From contig CAJNDS010002403.1 in NCBI GenBank assembly GCA_905221605.1, positions 404,001-443,767 of the forward strand: 39,767 bases of DNA. Reading direction: 5' to 3'. Below, in pieces: positions 31,801 to 39,735 of this stretch; position 1 is the first letter of the stretch, and each line of letters opens with the position of its first letter. The stretch comes from Symbiodinium natans. Its lineage: Eukaryota > Sar > Dinophyceae > Suessiales > Symbiodiniaceae. A model generated the notes under the pieces. That model saw only the letters and a list, made by a program, of their open reading frames with translations, was not told where the DNA came from and searched no databases. A program made the translations under genes and the position numbers.

Positions 31801-33576
31801 ACGGACCCTGGGAACGACCGGGCTTCCAAGGAGCATCCTCACCTTGATGGGCCCGATAAACGGACCGGCGCGATTCGAAGGGAAGGGACAACATTGCTGA
31901 GACCGTAGGATGCAAAGGATCGGAGAGTTTTTCCTTTGCCACGGGGAGGGGTATCTTGGCGCGGAGAGGGTGGAAAGTTTTGACAAACGTTGAAGCAGAT
32001 TACGCTAACGTCTCGGGTGGAATTTCGTTGGTGTCACTTCTCTTTTGGGGAGGCAGTTGATTACCCGATGATCACCCGTTATGGGCGTCGAGGTCACACA
32101 AGGCATCGTGTAGCTGACTATGTGATTCGACCTTGGCTTTTTGAACATGGCCGTGGGGTCTTGTCAAAATTTCCAGCGAAAGTTGAGCCCAGAAGTCCAG
32201 GCTCCAAAGGAACGGGTCAAAGCCTTGTTCCTAAACCCTAAACCCTAAACCCTAAACCCTAAACCCTAAACCCTAAACCCTAAACCCTAAACCCTAGACC
32301 CTAAGAATAAGGGAGGGGGGTTCAAGGGGGGGGGGGGGGGGGGGTAGGTACCTAGCAGACGTTCGGGAAGCTTAGCGAGCCTTCGGAAGTAGTGGGGAGT
32401 AGCCTTTTGGCCTTAAAGTCGGTCTTGGGGTCTTTCTTAAGGGTCTAGGGGTGTAGGGCTGCAAGGGCTTTAGGGTTTAGGGTTTAGGGTTGAGGGGTTA
32501 GGGTTTAGGGTTTAGGATTTAGGGTTCAAGGACTTGGTGAACAAGAAACGCATCGACTGGAGGAACAGCAAGTCACGAAGCCATGAAGAGTCCAGCGCGT
32601 ACTCCGGCTTCGGGGATATCTTCGCCACAAAGCCATGAACCAAAGCAAACTCCTGGGTTTGGGTTTAGGGTTTAGGGTTTAGGGTTTAGGGTTTAGGGTT
32701 TAGGGTTTAGGGTTTAGGGTTTAGGGTTTAGGGTTTAGGGTTTAGGGTTTAGGGTTTAGGGTTTAGGGTTTAGGGTTTAGGGTTTAGGGTCTTATTGAAG
32801 GTTCATGGGCAGTTGGAAGTACGGTCAAGAGTACGATCACTCGAGTTAAAAACTTATTGAGGGCACTTCTATAAGCCTACTGCTTACTAACCATGGACCT
32901 CCCAGTGGGGTTTAGGGTTTAGGTTTTAGGTTTAGGGTTTAGGGTCATTCCAAAAAATGAGGTGTGACGTGCTTAAGGTTGCAAAAGCAGACATGTTCTA
33001 CTAGACCCACAAGTAGCCTAGGCACAAAAAGTTGCCCTTCTTGGTCAAATGGGTCTGATAAGGGAAACTAAGCCGAAAGCCTTAACAAAAAGGGCATAAA
33101 GATGAGATGCCCATGTCGGTAAGACCATGAAGCCCGTATCCAAGCCTAAACCCTAAACCCTAAACCCTAAACCCTACACCCTAAACCCTAAACCCTAACT
33201 TCCTGAGTCGGCTCGAGACCCCTAAACCCCAAACCCCCCAAAACCTGAACCCGGAACCCTCGACTGCAGGGGCTTAGGGCTGAGGGTTTAGGGCTTAGGG
33301 CTTCGGGCTTAGGGTTTAGGGATTAGAATAGGGTTTTGGAGGTTCCTATAGTATAGTTCTGAAGGGACCACAATCGGAATATTGAGTGCTAGTAATAATT
33401 CCGACCCTTACATTTGACCCAAACCCTAAACTCTAAGCCCCAGACCCCAAACCGCCTAAGGCCTCTTAACCAGGTCGAGACTCGAGCTCTGGAGTGGAAC
33501 AGCTCGCATCAAATGTCGCCGCGGACAGAGGCTGGAGGAAGAGGAGCAAAGCCCAGCCGGTCCGAAAGCAAGCCAT
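25853..33576 (-). CDS. TauD/TfdA (SyrP-like) Fe(II)/2-oxoglutarate dioxygenase, 20 exons, secreted
   Basis: Exons: 33576-33484, 32652-32550, 32223-32129, 31933-31843, 31171-31100, 30719-30658, 30124-29985, 29762-29699, 29444-29357, 29250-29155, 29040-29015, 28914-28885, 28832-28754, 28511-28453, 28329-28286, 28067-28046, 27500-27460, 26510-26385, 26162-26109, 25997-25853. They total 1530 nt, 509 residues and stop. Residues 1-20 (MACFRTGWALLLFLQPLSAA) form a signal peptide, implying secretion or organelle routing. Residues 21-125 are an unassigned extension. The catalytic domain follows family order: EYGALLFRGF (144-153), YLGTSPR (176-182), VPVHLEMSF (203-211) with iron ligands H206 and E208, RGGETPLTDF (230-239), TTGQPVWFNHINVLH (362-376), and DIVMVDNHRIGHGR (460-473) with ligand H471; R483 may bind 2-oxoglutarate. 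Family members oxidise small molecules, usually by hydroxylation; the substrate is unknown. Junctions of exons 2/3, 3/4 and 13/14 are least certain. Confidence 0.85.
25998..26108 (-). mobile_element. Introner, family D (intron 19)
   Basis: The 111-bp intron is one family D element. Its inner ends are CTTGGTAGCGCAGTGGTACC and TATTGCACTACCAAG, and GATG is duplicated at the two edges. Splicing GATG...CCAAG|GATG restores DIVMVDN across the dioxygenase active site. Confidence 0.8.
26163..26384 (-). mobile_element. Introner-like intron 18 containing a family G element
   Basis: 222 bp, GACT...CTAG|GACT. Inner ends TTAGATACCCATTCGGGA and TCCCTGATATATACCTAG are roughly inverted. A family G element (26256-26354, ends GGGTCCATGTACC and CACATGGACCC) sits inside, so one element may be nested in another. 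Confidence 0.65.
27600..28000. other. Intron 16 and 17 interior, repeats only
   Basis: Mainly degenerate telomeric units in both orientations, including three AAAACCCTAAACCC doublets near 27640. No exon was placed here. Confidence 0.5.
28330..28452 (-). mobile_element. Introner, family D (intron 14)
   Basis: 123-bp GT-AG intron. On the minus strand it begins GTGTCTGGGCAGCTCGCTGG and ends CTCGTCTACCCAG, followed by GTGTGG. Both ends match family D, and the 4-bp duplication GTGT overlaps the donor. Splicing restores QPVWFNH. Confidence 0.8.
28833..28884 (-). repeat. Telomeric-repeat intron (intron 12), 52 bp
   Basis: On the minus strand the intron is GAACCCTAAACCCGCAACCC, then TAAAGCCCATACCCTAAACC, then CCAAACGTTGAG. 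The 10-mer GTTGAGGAAC occurs at both edges, leaving a 42-bp insert of degenerate CCCTAAA units. GA-AG splicing joins SRLAVE to EQDALQ in frame. Confidence 0.8.
28915..29014 (-). mobile_element. Introner, family D variant (intron 11)
   Basis: 100 bp, GTTC...TTCTAG|GTTG. Carries family D features GCCCGTATTCC and AGGTTCCCTTATA. One of the four GT donors in the gene. Confidence 0.65.
29041..29154 (-). mobile_element. Introner, family C (intron 10)
   Basis: 114-bp GC-AG intron. Its ends CACGTGGAGGTTCACCGGCA and GCATGAACCTCCAAGTAG are the family C inverted repeats; the terminal AAGTAG serves as acceptor. Confidence 0.75.
29251..29356 (-). mobile_element. Introner, family F (intron 9)
   Basis: 106-bp GC-AG intron, GCACCTCAGGGGTACTTGAA...TTCGGTATAG|GCACATCC. 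GCAC is duplicated (GCACCTC against GCACATC). Related to 14952-15105. Splicing joins RNMDD to CTSTSFWD. Confidence 0.8.
29445..29698 (-). mobile_element. Intron 8 with a family B element
   Basis: 254 bp, GCCG...GATCAG|GCCG. The family B element occupies about 29450-29590, with ends GGTAGTTCTATCGGCCC and GGGGCCATGTAAGTACC; telomeric units fill the rest. Splicing joins TPLTDFQ to AVWETL. Confidence 0.75.
29763..29984 (-). repeat. Intron 7 with a 70-bp tandem duplication
   Basis: On the plus strand CTTCAGCTGAAGGGAAT, then (T/G)GGGTTGAC...GCAGTTATTG is repeated at about 29780-29830 and 29858-29900. Intron borders GCTT...AGAG|GCTC. Confidence 0.65.
30240..30630 (-). repeat. Eight-base CCCTAAAA array in intron 6
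   Basis: About 45 units, most of the form CCCTAAAA with CCCAAAAA, GCCTAAAA and CCCTAACA variants. The octamer predominates throughout, unlike nearby heptamer arrays. A TATATA run lies at 30174-30190. Confidence 0.9.
31153..31286. repeat. 38-bp exon-edge duplication around a telomeric array
   Basis: GTTCTTCTGCGTCCATTCGC then CTGAACTACTTAT(A/C)GTGG occurs at 31152-31189 and 31246-31283. TTTAGGG/CTTAGGG units lie between. The lower copy is the acceptor and first 20 bases of exon 5; the upper copy duplicates both. Confidence 0.9.
31290..31505 (+). repeat. Eight- and nine-base variant array (TTTAGGGG, TTCAGGGG, TTTTAGGGG)
   Basis: Homogeneous blocks follow one another: GGGGTTCA units, then GGGGTTTA units, then GGGGTTTTA units, in intron 4. 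Confidence 0.9.
31656..31746 (+). repeat. TTTAGGG array
   Basis: About thirteen perfect units in intron 4, adjoining exon-like sequence at 31747-31842 that lies beyond the chosen GT donor. Confidence 0.95.
32228..32296 (-). repeat. CCCTAAA array in intron 2
   Basis: About nine units directly upstream of exon 3; a G-run follows at 32321-32344. Confidence 0.95.
32662..32790 (+). repeat. TTTAGGG array in intron 1
   Basis: About eighteen perfect units, starting nine bases from the acceptor of exon 2. Confidence 0.95.
32793..32912. mobile_element. Family C short TIR element (intron 1)
   Basis: Left TTATTGAAGGTTCATGGGCA and right CTAACCATGGACCTCCCAGT are inverted relatives of the family ends. 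Confidence 0.6.
33001..33115. mobile_element. Family D element, diverged (intron 1)
   Basis: CTAGACCCACAAGTAGCCTA at the left, core GATAAGGGAAACTAAGCC, and AAGGGCATAAAGATGAGATG at the right. The terminal inversion is weak. Confidence 0.45.
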
Positions 33577-33867
33577 CGCTTGAGGAGGCCGGCTTAGGGA
33601 GGCCCTAAACCCTAAACCCTAAACCAAAACCCCAGGGAGGCAGGAAGGGCAAGGAGGCGGAGGGGGGGTACTAGGTAGGGGGGTTCGAGGTTTTAGGGCT
33701 CAGGCTATTGTGCTGTTCTCAAAATGGGATGCCCTAAACCTTGAAGGGGCGATAGAGGATGCGCGAGGCCCCGAGTTTAGAATATGATGAGATAATGCAG
33801 GGTTTTCGGTATAGGTTAGGGTTTAGAGAAGATGAAGGATTATGGTTGAGAGCTTAGGGTTTGGCAG

Positions 33868-33972
33868 GAACAAGTCTTCCCACTAAGTACGCGGCTGCTT
33901 TGACGTCGCCACATCGGAGCCATTCAACCACGTCAAACGATTGACGCGGCGAACCGATTTGTGTCCCTAAAA
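33868..33972 (-). CDS. Exon-like island, product unknown
   Basis: Minus frame QIGSPRQSFDVVEWLRCGDV then KAAAYLVGRLVPA. The segment VVEWLRCGDVKAAA faintly recalls one ankyrin repeat, but a single unit is not enough for a call. It would be a 3' exon of a gene upstream of the dioxygenase. Confidence 0.45.
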
Positions 33973-34106
33973 CCCTAAACCCTAAACCCTAAACCTTAAA
34001 CCCTAAATCTTGTCTCAGGAAGTCACATTGCGAGAAATCATTGTGCCTAACAAAGCCCATTGCGCAGTCGAAGCTGAGATTCAAAGCAAGAACGCAAAAA
34101 CGGATG

Positions 34107-34336
34107 TCAACACGCGATAAGCCCCTTTTCTCTAAGCACCTCAACCCGCAACCTTATCACTGAGCCCGGAACTCTGTACCCTGCATGACCTAGGGTGTGA
34201 GGCCAAGGGATTGCAAACTCCAACAACACCCCAATATCAGCTCGATACCCGCGAACTTCAAAACACCGAACAGCCACCTGGCCTTCGTATCTGACTGTCC
34301 ACGTGCCGCCTGCACACGCCTCACGATAATACTCTG
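34107..34336 (-). CDS. Coding-like minus frame, product unknown
   Basis: Part of a 97-codon frame: EACAGGTWTVRYEGQVAVRC then FEVRGYRADIGVLLEFAIPW. The first 20 codons of the frame fall in a family C-like element (34337-34426) and are not counted. Family unknown. Confidence 0.35.
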
Positions 34337-34426
34337 AGTGAGGTTCATGGGTAGGGGAGATTGGGGAGTAATAGTAATCAATAAGGTCATCATGAACCAT
34401 TGCAATTGCCCATCAACCCTCACACC
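34337..34426. mobile_element. Family C-like short TIR element
   Basis: GTGAGGTTCATGGGTAGG at the left and CAATTGCCCATCAACCCTCAC (minus one base) at the right are inverted relatives; no telomeric units inside. Confidence 0.5.
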
Positions 34427-34439
34427 TAAACCCTACCTA

Positions 34440-35200
34440 TGACTTCCCAAGCTTTGCATGAGTCAAGCGCTTACCTATAGACCCCCCGCTTGAGCATGAA
34501 AGCGCTAATTAGGGTTTAGAGTTTAGGGTTTTCGGTTTCGGGAGGTTTGTTAGGGTTTGGGTGTTCTTCAGGGGTCCGGGGTGGAGGGTTTGAGGATCGC
34601 CACCGAATAACACACGCACACGGGAGATGGACCAAAACAGCCCGATGGCACCCACCTAGCCACACCGGTAGCCTCGAAACCAAAACTAGCACCAGTAGCG
34701 TTTAGGGGCTTAATTTCATGGTTTTGAGAGTCTCACGCACAAGTAGTAGATCGCCAACTTAAATTTCAGAACATTCCTTGGCTCGCTGAAAACTATTAGT
34801 GACGAGTTGGGAAAAGACGCAAGATAGCGAATGTTGAATGGGTTCGGGAAGTGCGAAGGTATTGAAAAGCTCAGCACGTTCGGACTCTAGTGTGACCGAG
34901 TTCGTGCTGAAAGCCATTGATTGAAAATTGTGAGCTTGCGGGTTGTGACGTATGTTCATTGTCCTTGGCCTTTACACAGGCTTCGTTTCAGATAGCAGCA
35001 GAGGTGCAAGCTAGGCCACGCTGTCGCGCTTTGTGTCAACGCTGAATGGTCTACAGATGCTTCTTCAGTGCTTCGGGCGTTTCGTTCTAGATCCTAACTT
35101 CAGGCTTTGTTGTTGGGGTTTTGCTGTTCAAAGGTCGAGGCGTTTAGGTGCCATGTGAAAGGAGTGGTTGCCCCTCGTTCGTAGTCTCGGGCTGCAAAAG
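34440..35200. other. Unique sequence without a recognised gene
   Basis: A 66-codon minus frame (34759-34959) is present but not convincing. Probably spacer between minus-strand genes or a long intron. Confidence 0.3.
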
Positions 35201-35899
35201 CAAGCATGAAACCTGCGCCCTCAATCCTAAACCCTACACTAAACCCTCAAGCCGAATCGTGGTGGGCCTTCGAAGTCCGGGGGGGTGGACCACTTGATGA
35301 GCCTAAAATCAACCCAGCCACACCTTTGGGGTTTCGGGTGTAGGGCCCAGCCCACCCCCTAAAAAGACCCTGATCCCTAATTAAACCCTAAACCCTAAAC
35401 CCCAAACCCTAAACCCAAAGAACCCAAACCCTTTAAACCCAAAACTCGCCCCCACCCTAAACCCTAAACCCCAAACCCTAAACCCCAAACCCCCGCACAC
35501 CGCACCATGACCAGCCTAGGGCTATAAAACTGGATGGGGCTCTCTGTTGGGCCGCAAAGCCCTAGCCTACCAAACCCTTATCCCTGGCCCAAGCGTATCC
35601 TAGAGGGGGGTTTACGAAAATAGGGGACCCCGAATAGAGACCCCCAGATAGTAGGATCCCCTGATAATAAGGACCCCGATAAGGTACCCCCCAGTTCCGG
35701 AACCCCCCATATCCTAGATGGGTCCGTAAACCCAAACAACTTAAAAAAACCCAAAACCCCTAAACCCTGAACCCTAAAACCCAAATACCCTGAACCTCAA
35801 ACCCTAAACCCAAGACCCTAATCCCATGAACCCTAAAACCCTAAATCCAAGAAACAAAAACTCAAACTCCCCCCCCCCCCCCCAAAAAAAAAAAAGAAA

Positions 35900-35935
35900 T
35901 GAAAAAACACACACAAACACACACACACACACACT
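35900..35935. repeat. CA microsatellite beside C- and A-runs
   Basis: ACACACAAACACACACACAC follows C(14) and A(12) runs at 35870-35894. Confidence 0.9.
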
Positions 35936-35964
35936 CTCCCAAACAAACCTAAATCCTAAAACCT

Positions 35965-36055
35965 CAACACCGATGCGGTCAGATGTCAGAAAGCCATTCG
36001 GGTCGAAGAGCTTCACGAAGTCAAGGACCTTTGGGAGCCGTAATGTTCTTTAGGG
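35965..36055 (-). CDS. Exon-like island, product unknown
   Basis: Minus frame LRLPKVLDFVKLFDPNGFLT then SDRIGVEVL, without stops, followed by simple sequence. Family unknown. Confidence 0.45.
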
Positions 36056-36169
36056 TTTCGGGTTTAGGGTTTAGGTTTGTTTAGGGTTTAGGGTTTAGGT
36101 TTATTTAGGGTTTAGGTTTATTTAGGGTTTAGGGTTTATTTAGGGTTTAGGGTTTAGGATGCTCGGGTG

Positions 36170-36260
36170 GGGGTGGTCGGTGGGATTGCAGGTATCGAAA
36201 GAAAATGTCCTGTGGCGCGCCTTTGAAGTGACCTGCCGGGCTTCTCTGTCCTCAACCTTA
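36170..36260 (-). CDS. Exon-like island, product unknown
   Basis: Minus frame DREARQVTSKARHRTFSFDT then CNPTDHP. Probably the exon before 35965-36055; the spacer between holds TTTAGGG and TTTAGGTTTA units (36055-36160). Confidence 0.4.
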
Positions 36261-36430
36261 AAATTATATTTTAAAAAAACAAACCCTAAAACAAAACCGT
36301 ACAAAAGGTGCAACATTACCAAACAACTGGGGCTGGGTTGGGGGGGTGGAGGAGGGGTGGGGGTGGGGCGGGGGGGGGGTCTTGAAAAAACCCTGCCACA
36401 CTCTACCGCTCCCCCCAAACTCCTACCTAA

Positions 36431-36575
36431 GGGTCGTTACATGGCCCCTTGGTACAGGCTCTTCAAAGGGTACCCCTTACATACCCCGTACATACCCCTT
36501 TGCAACTTAGGGGCCCATACATCAGAATCCATTTAGGAGGGACCATATTCAGGGCCCATGGAACTAGCCTCAGAT
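36431..36575. mobile_element. Family B short TIR element
   Basis: Left GGTCGTTACATGGCCCCTTG and right GGGCCCATGGAACTAGCCTCAG (last two bases potential acceptor AG) are inverted relatives. Core AAAGGGTACCCCTTACATAC. Confidence 0.65.
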
Positions 36576-36714
36576 CCTACCCCTAAGCCCTAGCTCCTAA
36601 ACCCGAAACCCTAACCCTAAACCCTAAACCCTAAACCCTGAACCCTGAACCCTGAGCCCTGAACCCTGAACCCTGAACCCTGAACCCTGAGCCCCAAACC
36701 CAAAACCCTAAACC

Positions 36715-36790
36715 GCAGCTCCTGGGGCGAGGTGCACGTGGCATCGGGATGGACAGCACTTCCTCTCATCTCTGCGCGTCTCAGGGCTTA
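36715..36790 (-). CDS. Exon-like island, weak
   Basis: Minus frame LRRAEMRGSAVHPDATCTSP then QELR. Short, and other frames are also open. Confidence 0.3.
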
Positions 36791-36874
36791 GAGCCCCACC
36801 CCCTCACCTCCCTCGGATTTATGGGGTTTAGGGTTTAGTGTTTAGAATTTAGGGTTTAGGGTTTAGGGTTTATT

Positions 36875-37025
36875 TAGGGTTGAAGGGTCTAGGGGGTCTA
36901 GGGGGTCTATGGGGTCTAGGGGGTTTAGGGGGTTTAGGGGGTTTAGGGGGTTTAGGGGGTTTAGGGGGTTTAGGGGGTTTAGGGGGTTTAGGGGGTTTAG
37001 GGGGTTTAGAGGGTTTCGGGTTTAG
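36875..37025 (+). repeat. Nine-base TTTAGGGGG array
   Basis: About fifteen units; the first four are TCTAGGGGG and the rest TTTAGGGGG, a homogeneous variant not found elsewhere in the window. Confidence 0.95.
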
Positions 37026-37039
37026 GGTTTAGGGGCAGG

Positions 37040-37151
37040 TTGGGATGTTCCTGTAAACCAACAGTCCTTGATAGGGATTATACTAGGGGGGGAGGGGGGG
37101 GTACTAGAATCCTTATTCAGGACTGTTCGGATAATGGGGAACATCCAGGTG
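37040..37151. mobile_element. Family A miniature element (about 110 bp)
   Basis: Left GGGATGTTCCTGTAAACCAA then CAGTCCTTGATAGGGATTAT. Right AATCCTTATTCAGGACTGTT then CGGATAATGGGGAACATCC. The two arms are inverted over about 45 bp and joined by a G-rich spacer. CAGGT lies at both edges, a possible target duplication. Confidence 0.8.
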
Positions 37152-37268
37152 TCTAGCCCCAGAGTCACCTGGGAATAAAAGGGTGGCCTTTTTGGCTTGA
37201 AGGGGCTTATAGGGGAACCTAAACTTATTTTAACTTATTTTAGGGAATAAGGGCCTACTCTGGGCCTC
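37152..37268. mobile_element. Family D element adjoining the family A element
   Basis: Left TAGCCCCAGAGTCACCTGGG and right GGGCCTACTCTGGGCCTCGG are inverted repeats. It begins within a few bases of the family A right end. Confidence 0.7.
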
Positions 37269-37269
37269 G

Positions 37270-37655
37270 GTGTTTGGGGTACAGGGTTAGGTTGGGGGTG
37301 GGTGGAAGGCCTCAATGCCCAGGTCTTCTAAACCCCTAAGTCCCGAAACCCAGACCGCAGTGAAACCGTAGGCTCCCAAGTGAACAGAAAAGACTTGAAA
37401 TTTATAGGGTTTAGGTTTTAGGCTGTGGGGTTTAGGGATATCTGAACCTTACGATGGGCCCTCTACAAATATAAAATCCTATGAGTTTACTGGGATTTTG
37501 TGGGGATTGGGGGTCCACAGAACTTGAGAAACGACTTCCATATCAACCCCAGGTACCCCCAAGCCCAAACACAAGGGTGTTGGTCGATTTGAGCCTAAAG
37601 GTAAGCCTCAAAAAAAACCCGAGGACCATGAAACCACTCAAACACCAGCCTAAAG
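37270..37655. other. Spacer, no gene recognised
   Basis: Degenerate telomeric units and a 62-codon plus frame (37481-37669) that runs into a CCCTAAA array; not convincing. Confidence 0.3.
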
Positions 37656-37658
37656 ACC

Positions 37659-37750
37659 CTGAACCCTAAACCCTAAACCCTAAACCCTAAACCCTAAACC
37701 CTAAACCCTAAACCCTAAACCCTAAACCCTAAACCCTAAACCCTAAACCC
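37659..37750 (-). repeat. CCCTAAA array
   Basis: About thirteen perfect units. Confidence 0.95.
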
Positions 37751-37754
37751 ATGC

Positions 37755-37890
37755 TGGCTTTGGGTTTTGGCTTGAGGGTTTGGGCACCAACGCCCCGGCT
37801 GTCCTGAAGCTTGACGGCATCCAACACCGCAGGTGCGCGACCTGGCTGCCAGCCGCCCAAGGCCTGCACGTGTTTCGCCTCCGCCCCAAA
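37755..37890 (-). CDS. Exon-like island, product unknown
   Basis: Minus frame AEAKHVQALGGWQPGRAPAV then LDAVKLQDSRGVGAQTLK. All three minus frames and one plus frame are open, so frame is uncertain. Confidence 0.35.
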
Positions 37891-37954
37891 CCCGAAACCC
37901 CAAACCCCAAACCCTAAACCCCAAACCCTAAACCCTAAACCCTAGACCGCTTGC

Positions 37955-38040
37955 GGAGGTCATTCATGCAACTAAAGGCTTCCCGGCTTCCCTTTGTTGT
38001 ACACGAGTCTGGGAGAGGTTGCATTTTTCGGCCGCACCCT
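37955..38040 (-). CDS. Exon-like island, product unknown
   Basis: Minus frame CGRKMQPLPDSCTTKGSREA then FSCMNDLRKR between telomeric arrays. A GCGG donor at the 3' edge could pair with GGAG|GCGA at 37885, but the joined frame is then not the best one there. Confidence 0.4.
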
Positions 38041-38135
38041 AAACCCTAAACCCTAAACCCTAAACCCTAAACCCTAAACCCTAAACCCTATACCCTATAC
38101 CCTATACCCTAAACCCTAAACCCTAAACCCAAATG
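38036..38135 (-). repeat. CCCTAAA array with CCCTATA block
   Basis: Seven CCCTAAA units, four CCCTATA units, then CCCTAAA again. Confidence 0.9.
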
Positions 38136-38139
38136 AACC

Positions 38140-38337
38140 CTAAAATTGGGGTCCTATACCCTATACTACTATAATTCTATTAAGGTATATGAACCATAAA
38201 TCCTTTTAGGGTTCATTTCGTCCCCCAGGAGTGAGGCTATGTGGACCCGTTCTGGCAGCCCAAGACCCCTACAGGGCCCACAACGCATAATCGTTACACG
38301 TGGCATGCTTGGGTTTGGGGATTAAGGCTTAGGCTCT
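38140..38337. other. Unique spacer
   Basis: No exon or element recognised. Confidence 0.3.
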
Positions 38338-38440
38338 ACCCTAAACCCTAAACCCTAAACCCTAAACCCTAAACCCTAAACCCTAAACCCTAAACCCTAA
38401 ACCCTAAACCCTAAACCCTAAACCCTAAACCCTAAACCCT
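38338..38440 (-). repeat. CCCTAAA array
   Basis: About fourteen perfect units. Confidence 0.95.
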
Positions 38441-38499
38441 GCCCTGAACCCTAAACCCTATACCCTAAACCCGGAACCCTAGACGGGTTTAGGGTTGCC

Positions 38500-38600
38500 C
38501 AGTCTTTGGGCAGGGAAGCCGAAGTTGGCCCTATGCACGTAGGCCCTGTGAACCAGAGGCTCGAGACAGTTGGGTTAGAGTTCAGCCTCAAACCCCAAGC
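38500..38600 (-). CDS. Exon-like island, product unknown
   Basis: Two minus frames are plausible: LNSNPTVSSLWFTGPTCIGP and PNCLEPLVHRAYVHRANFGF. The first follows a good acceptor (GAG|GCTG). Confidence 0.35.
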
Positions 38601-38734
38601 CCCAAACGGGACTCTTCAGGCTTGTATAACACCCTGAACTCTACAACCCAAAAAGCCTACACTCCAAACCCCAAACCCTAAACCATAAACCCTAAACCGT
38701 AAACCCAAATCCTAAACCATAACCCTAAACCAAG

Positions 38735-38830
38735 CCCCTGTAGAGTTGAATGTAAGCACAACCGGCCTGCCAGCGGTTGTACACGGCGATCCAGTTGCTC
38801 AGTGACCTTTCCAATGCCAAAATCCGTTAA
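38735..38830 (-). CDS. Exon-like island, product unknown
   Basis: Minus frame LERSLSNWIAVYNRWQAGCA then YIQLYRG, protein-like and stop-free. Family unknown. Confidence 0.45.
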
Positions 38831-39059
38831 AAAATGCATGGTTCGTAAAGGCACGGTTTAGGGTTCAGGGTTAAGGGAGGGGGTTCAAGGGGGGTAGGTA
38901 ACCCAAGGGTCACAAACACTACTCTCTCCTCCCTAAGGCTCCGCAAGCTTCCCTAAAGTTCCCTAGGTACTTTAGTACCTGCCCCATGGACCCCATCCCT
39001 TAAAAAAACCCTATAATAAAACTCGAAAAAGAAACCTAAAGAAAAACCTTAAACTCCAA

Positions 39060-39425
39060 CATCCCGGAGTTGCACCCCACCTGTAAACAAGCTGAACACT
39101 AAACATGCCCACTGTCTGCCTGCACAAGGCGAATGGGCATCTGCTGGCAAAAACGAAAGTTGCTGATTAACCACTGGCACGTAGCTACCGCGTCACTAGC
39201 GCGGAATTTTGCAAATCTTTCTCCCGAGGCATCCTACGATACAAAATACTTCTTATATACTTTTGAACTTTGCTGGCGCGAGACTAAGGCCAGTCTAGCG
39301 CCACATTGGGGTTTCATGTGAACACACTCGGGCCCCGCCTCATAACGAAGAGGACAAAACCTGATCCGAACATAATAACGGCCGCGTCTTTCTTGATTTT
39401 TTTACCGCCTTTTTGACAAGACCCC
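39060..39425. other. Unique block without a recognised gene
   Basis: A 62-codon plus frame (39133-39321) reads AGICWQ-like peptide without domain signals; minus frames are broken. Coding status open. Confidence 0.3.
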
Positions 39426-39429
39426 AAAT

Positions 39430-39625
39430 GGTAAACCCTGAACCCTGGACCCTAAACCCTAAACCCTAAGCCCTAAACCCTAAACCCTAAACCCCAAGCC
39501 CTAAACCCTAAGCCCTAAACCCTAAGCCCTAAGCCCTAAGCCCTGAACCCTAAACCCTAAACCCTAAGCCCTAAGCCCTAAACCCTGAACCCTAAACCCT
39601 AAACCCTAAACCCTAAATCCTCAGC
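39430..39625 (-). repeat. CCCTAAA/CCCTAAG array
   Basis: About 27 units, a mixture of CCCTAAA and CCCTAAG with a few CCCTGAA. Confidence 0.95.
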
Positions 39626-39629
39626 CCGA

Positions 39630-39735
39630 AAGTCCCCTCGTGCACCTCAGGGAGAGCGTCTTGCACTCCGAGGGCGGCGACTTCGTGAGGACGTGCGTCC
39701 AAAAGTCGTCCAGCCATTCCAAGCCAGGCTCCTCC
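39630..39735 (-). CDS. Exon-like island, product unknown
   Basis: Minus frame EEEPGLEWLDDFWTHVLTKS then PPSECKTLSLRCTRGLS. A plus frame is also open. The acceptor side reads AAGCCCGAG|GAGG. Confidence 0.45.

Larger units (their letters stand above)
25998..33483 (-). other. Splice-site inventory of the dioxygenase gene (19 introns)
   Basis: Donor and first exon bases after AG, in transcript order: GAGT/GAGT, GTTT/GCTT, GAAT/GAAA, GTGA/GCGA, GCTTC/GCTTC, GAAG/GAGA, GCTT/GCTC, GCCG/GCCG, GCAC/GCAC, GCAC/GGCT, GTTC/GTTG, GAAC/GAAC, GCTT/AAGT, GTGT/GTGT, GCTC/GCTG, GCCC/GCCA, GCTG/GCTG, GACT/GACT, GATG/GATG. Nine donors are GC, six GA, four GT; every acceptor is AG. In 14 of 19 introns at least three bases at the donor repeat after the acceptor. 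I used these repeats to choose between candidate junctions, so the statistic is partly circular; reading frame and family motifs are the independent support. Confidence 0.7.

Noticed and set aside
31990-32241. 83-codon plus-strand ORF
   Set aside because: The same bases give exon 3 of the dioxygenase on the minus strand; the plus reading has no family match and ends in a telomeric array.
33414-33608. 64-codon plus-strand ORF
   Set aside because: The minus strand here encodes the signal peptide exon that joins to exon 2 through a GAGT duplication; the plus frame is its shadow.
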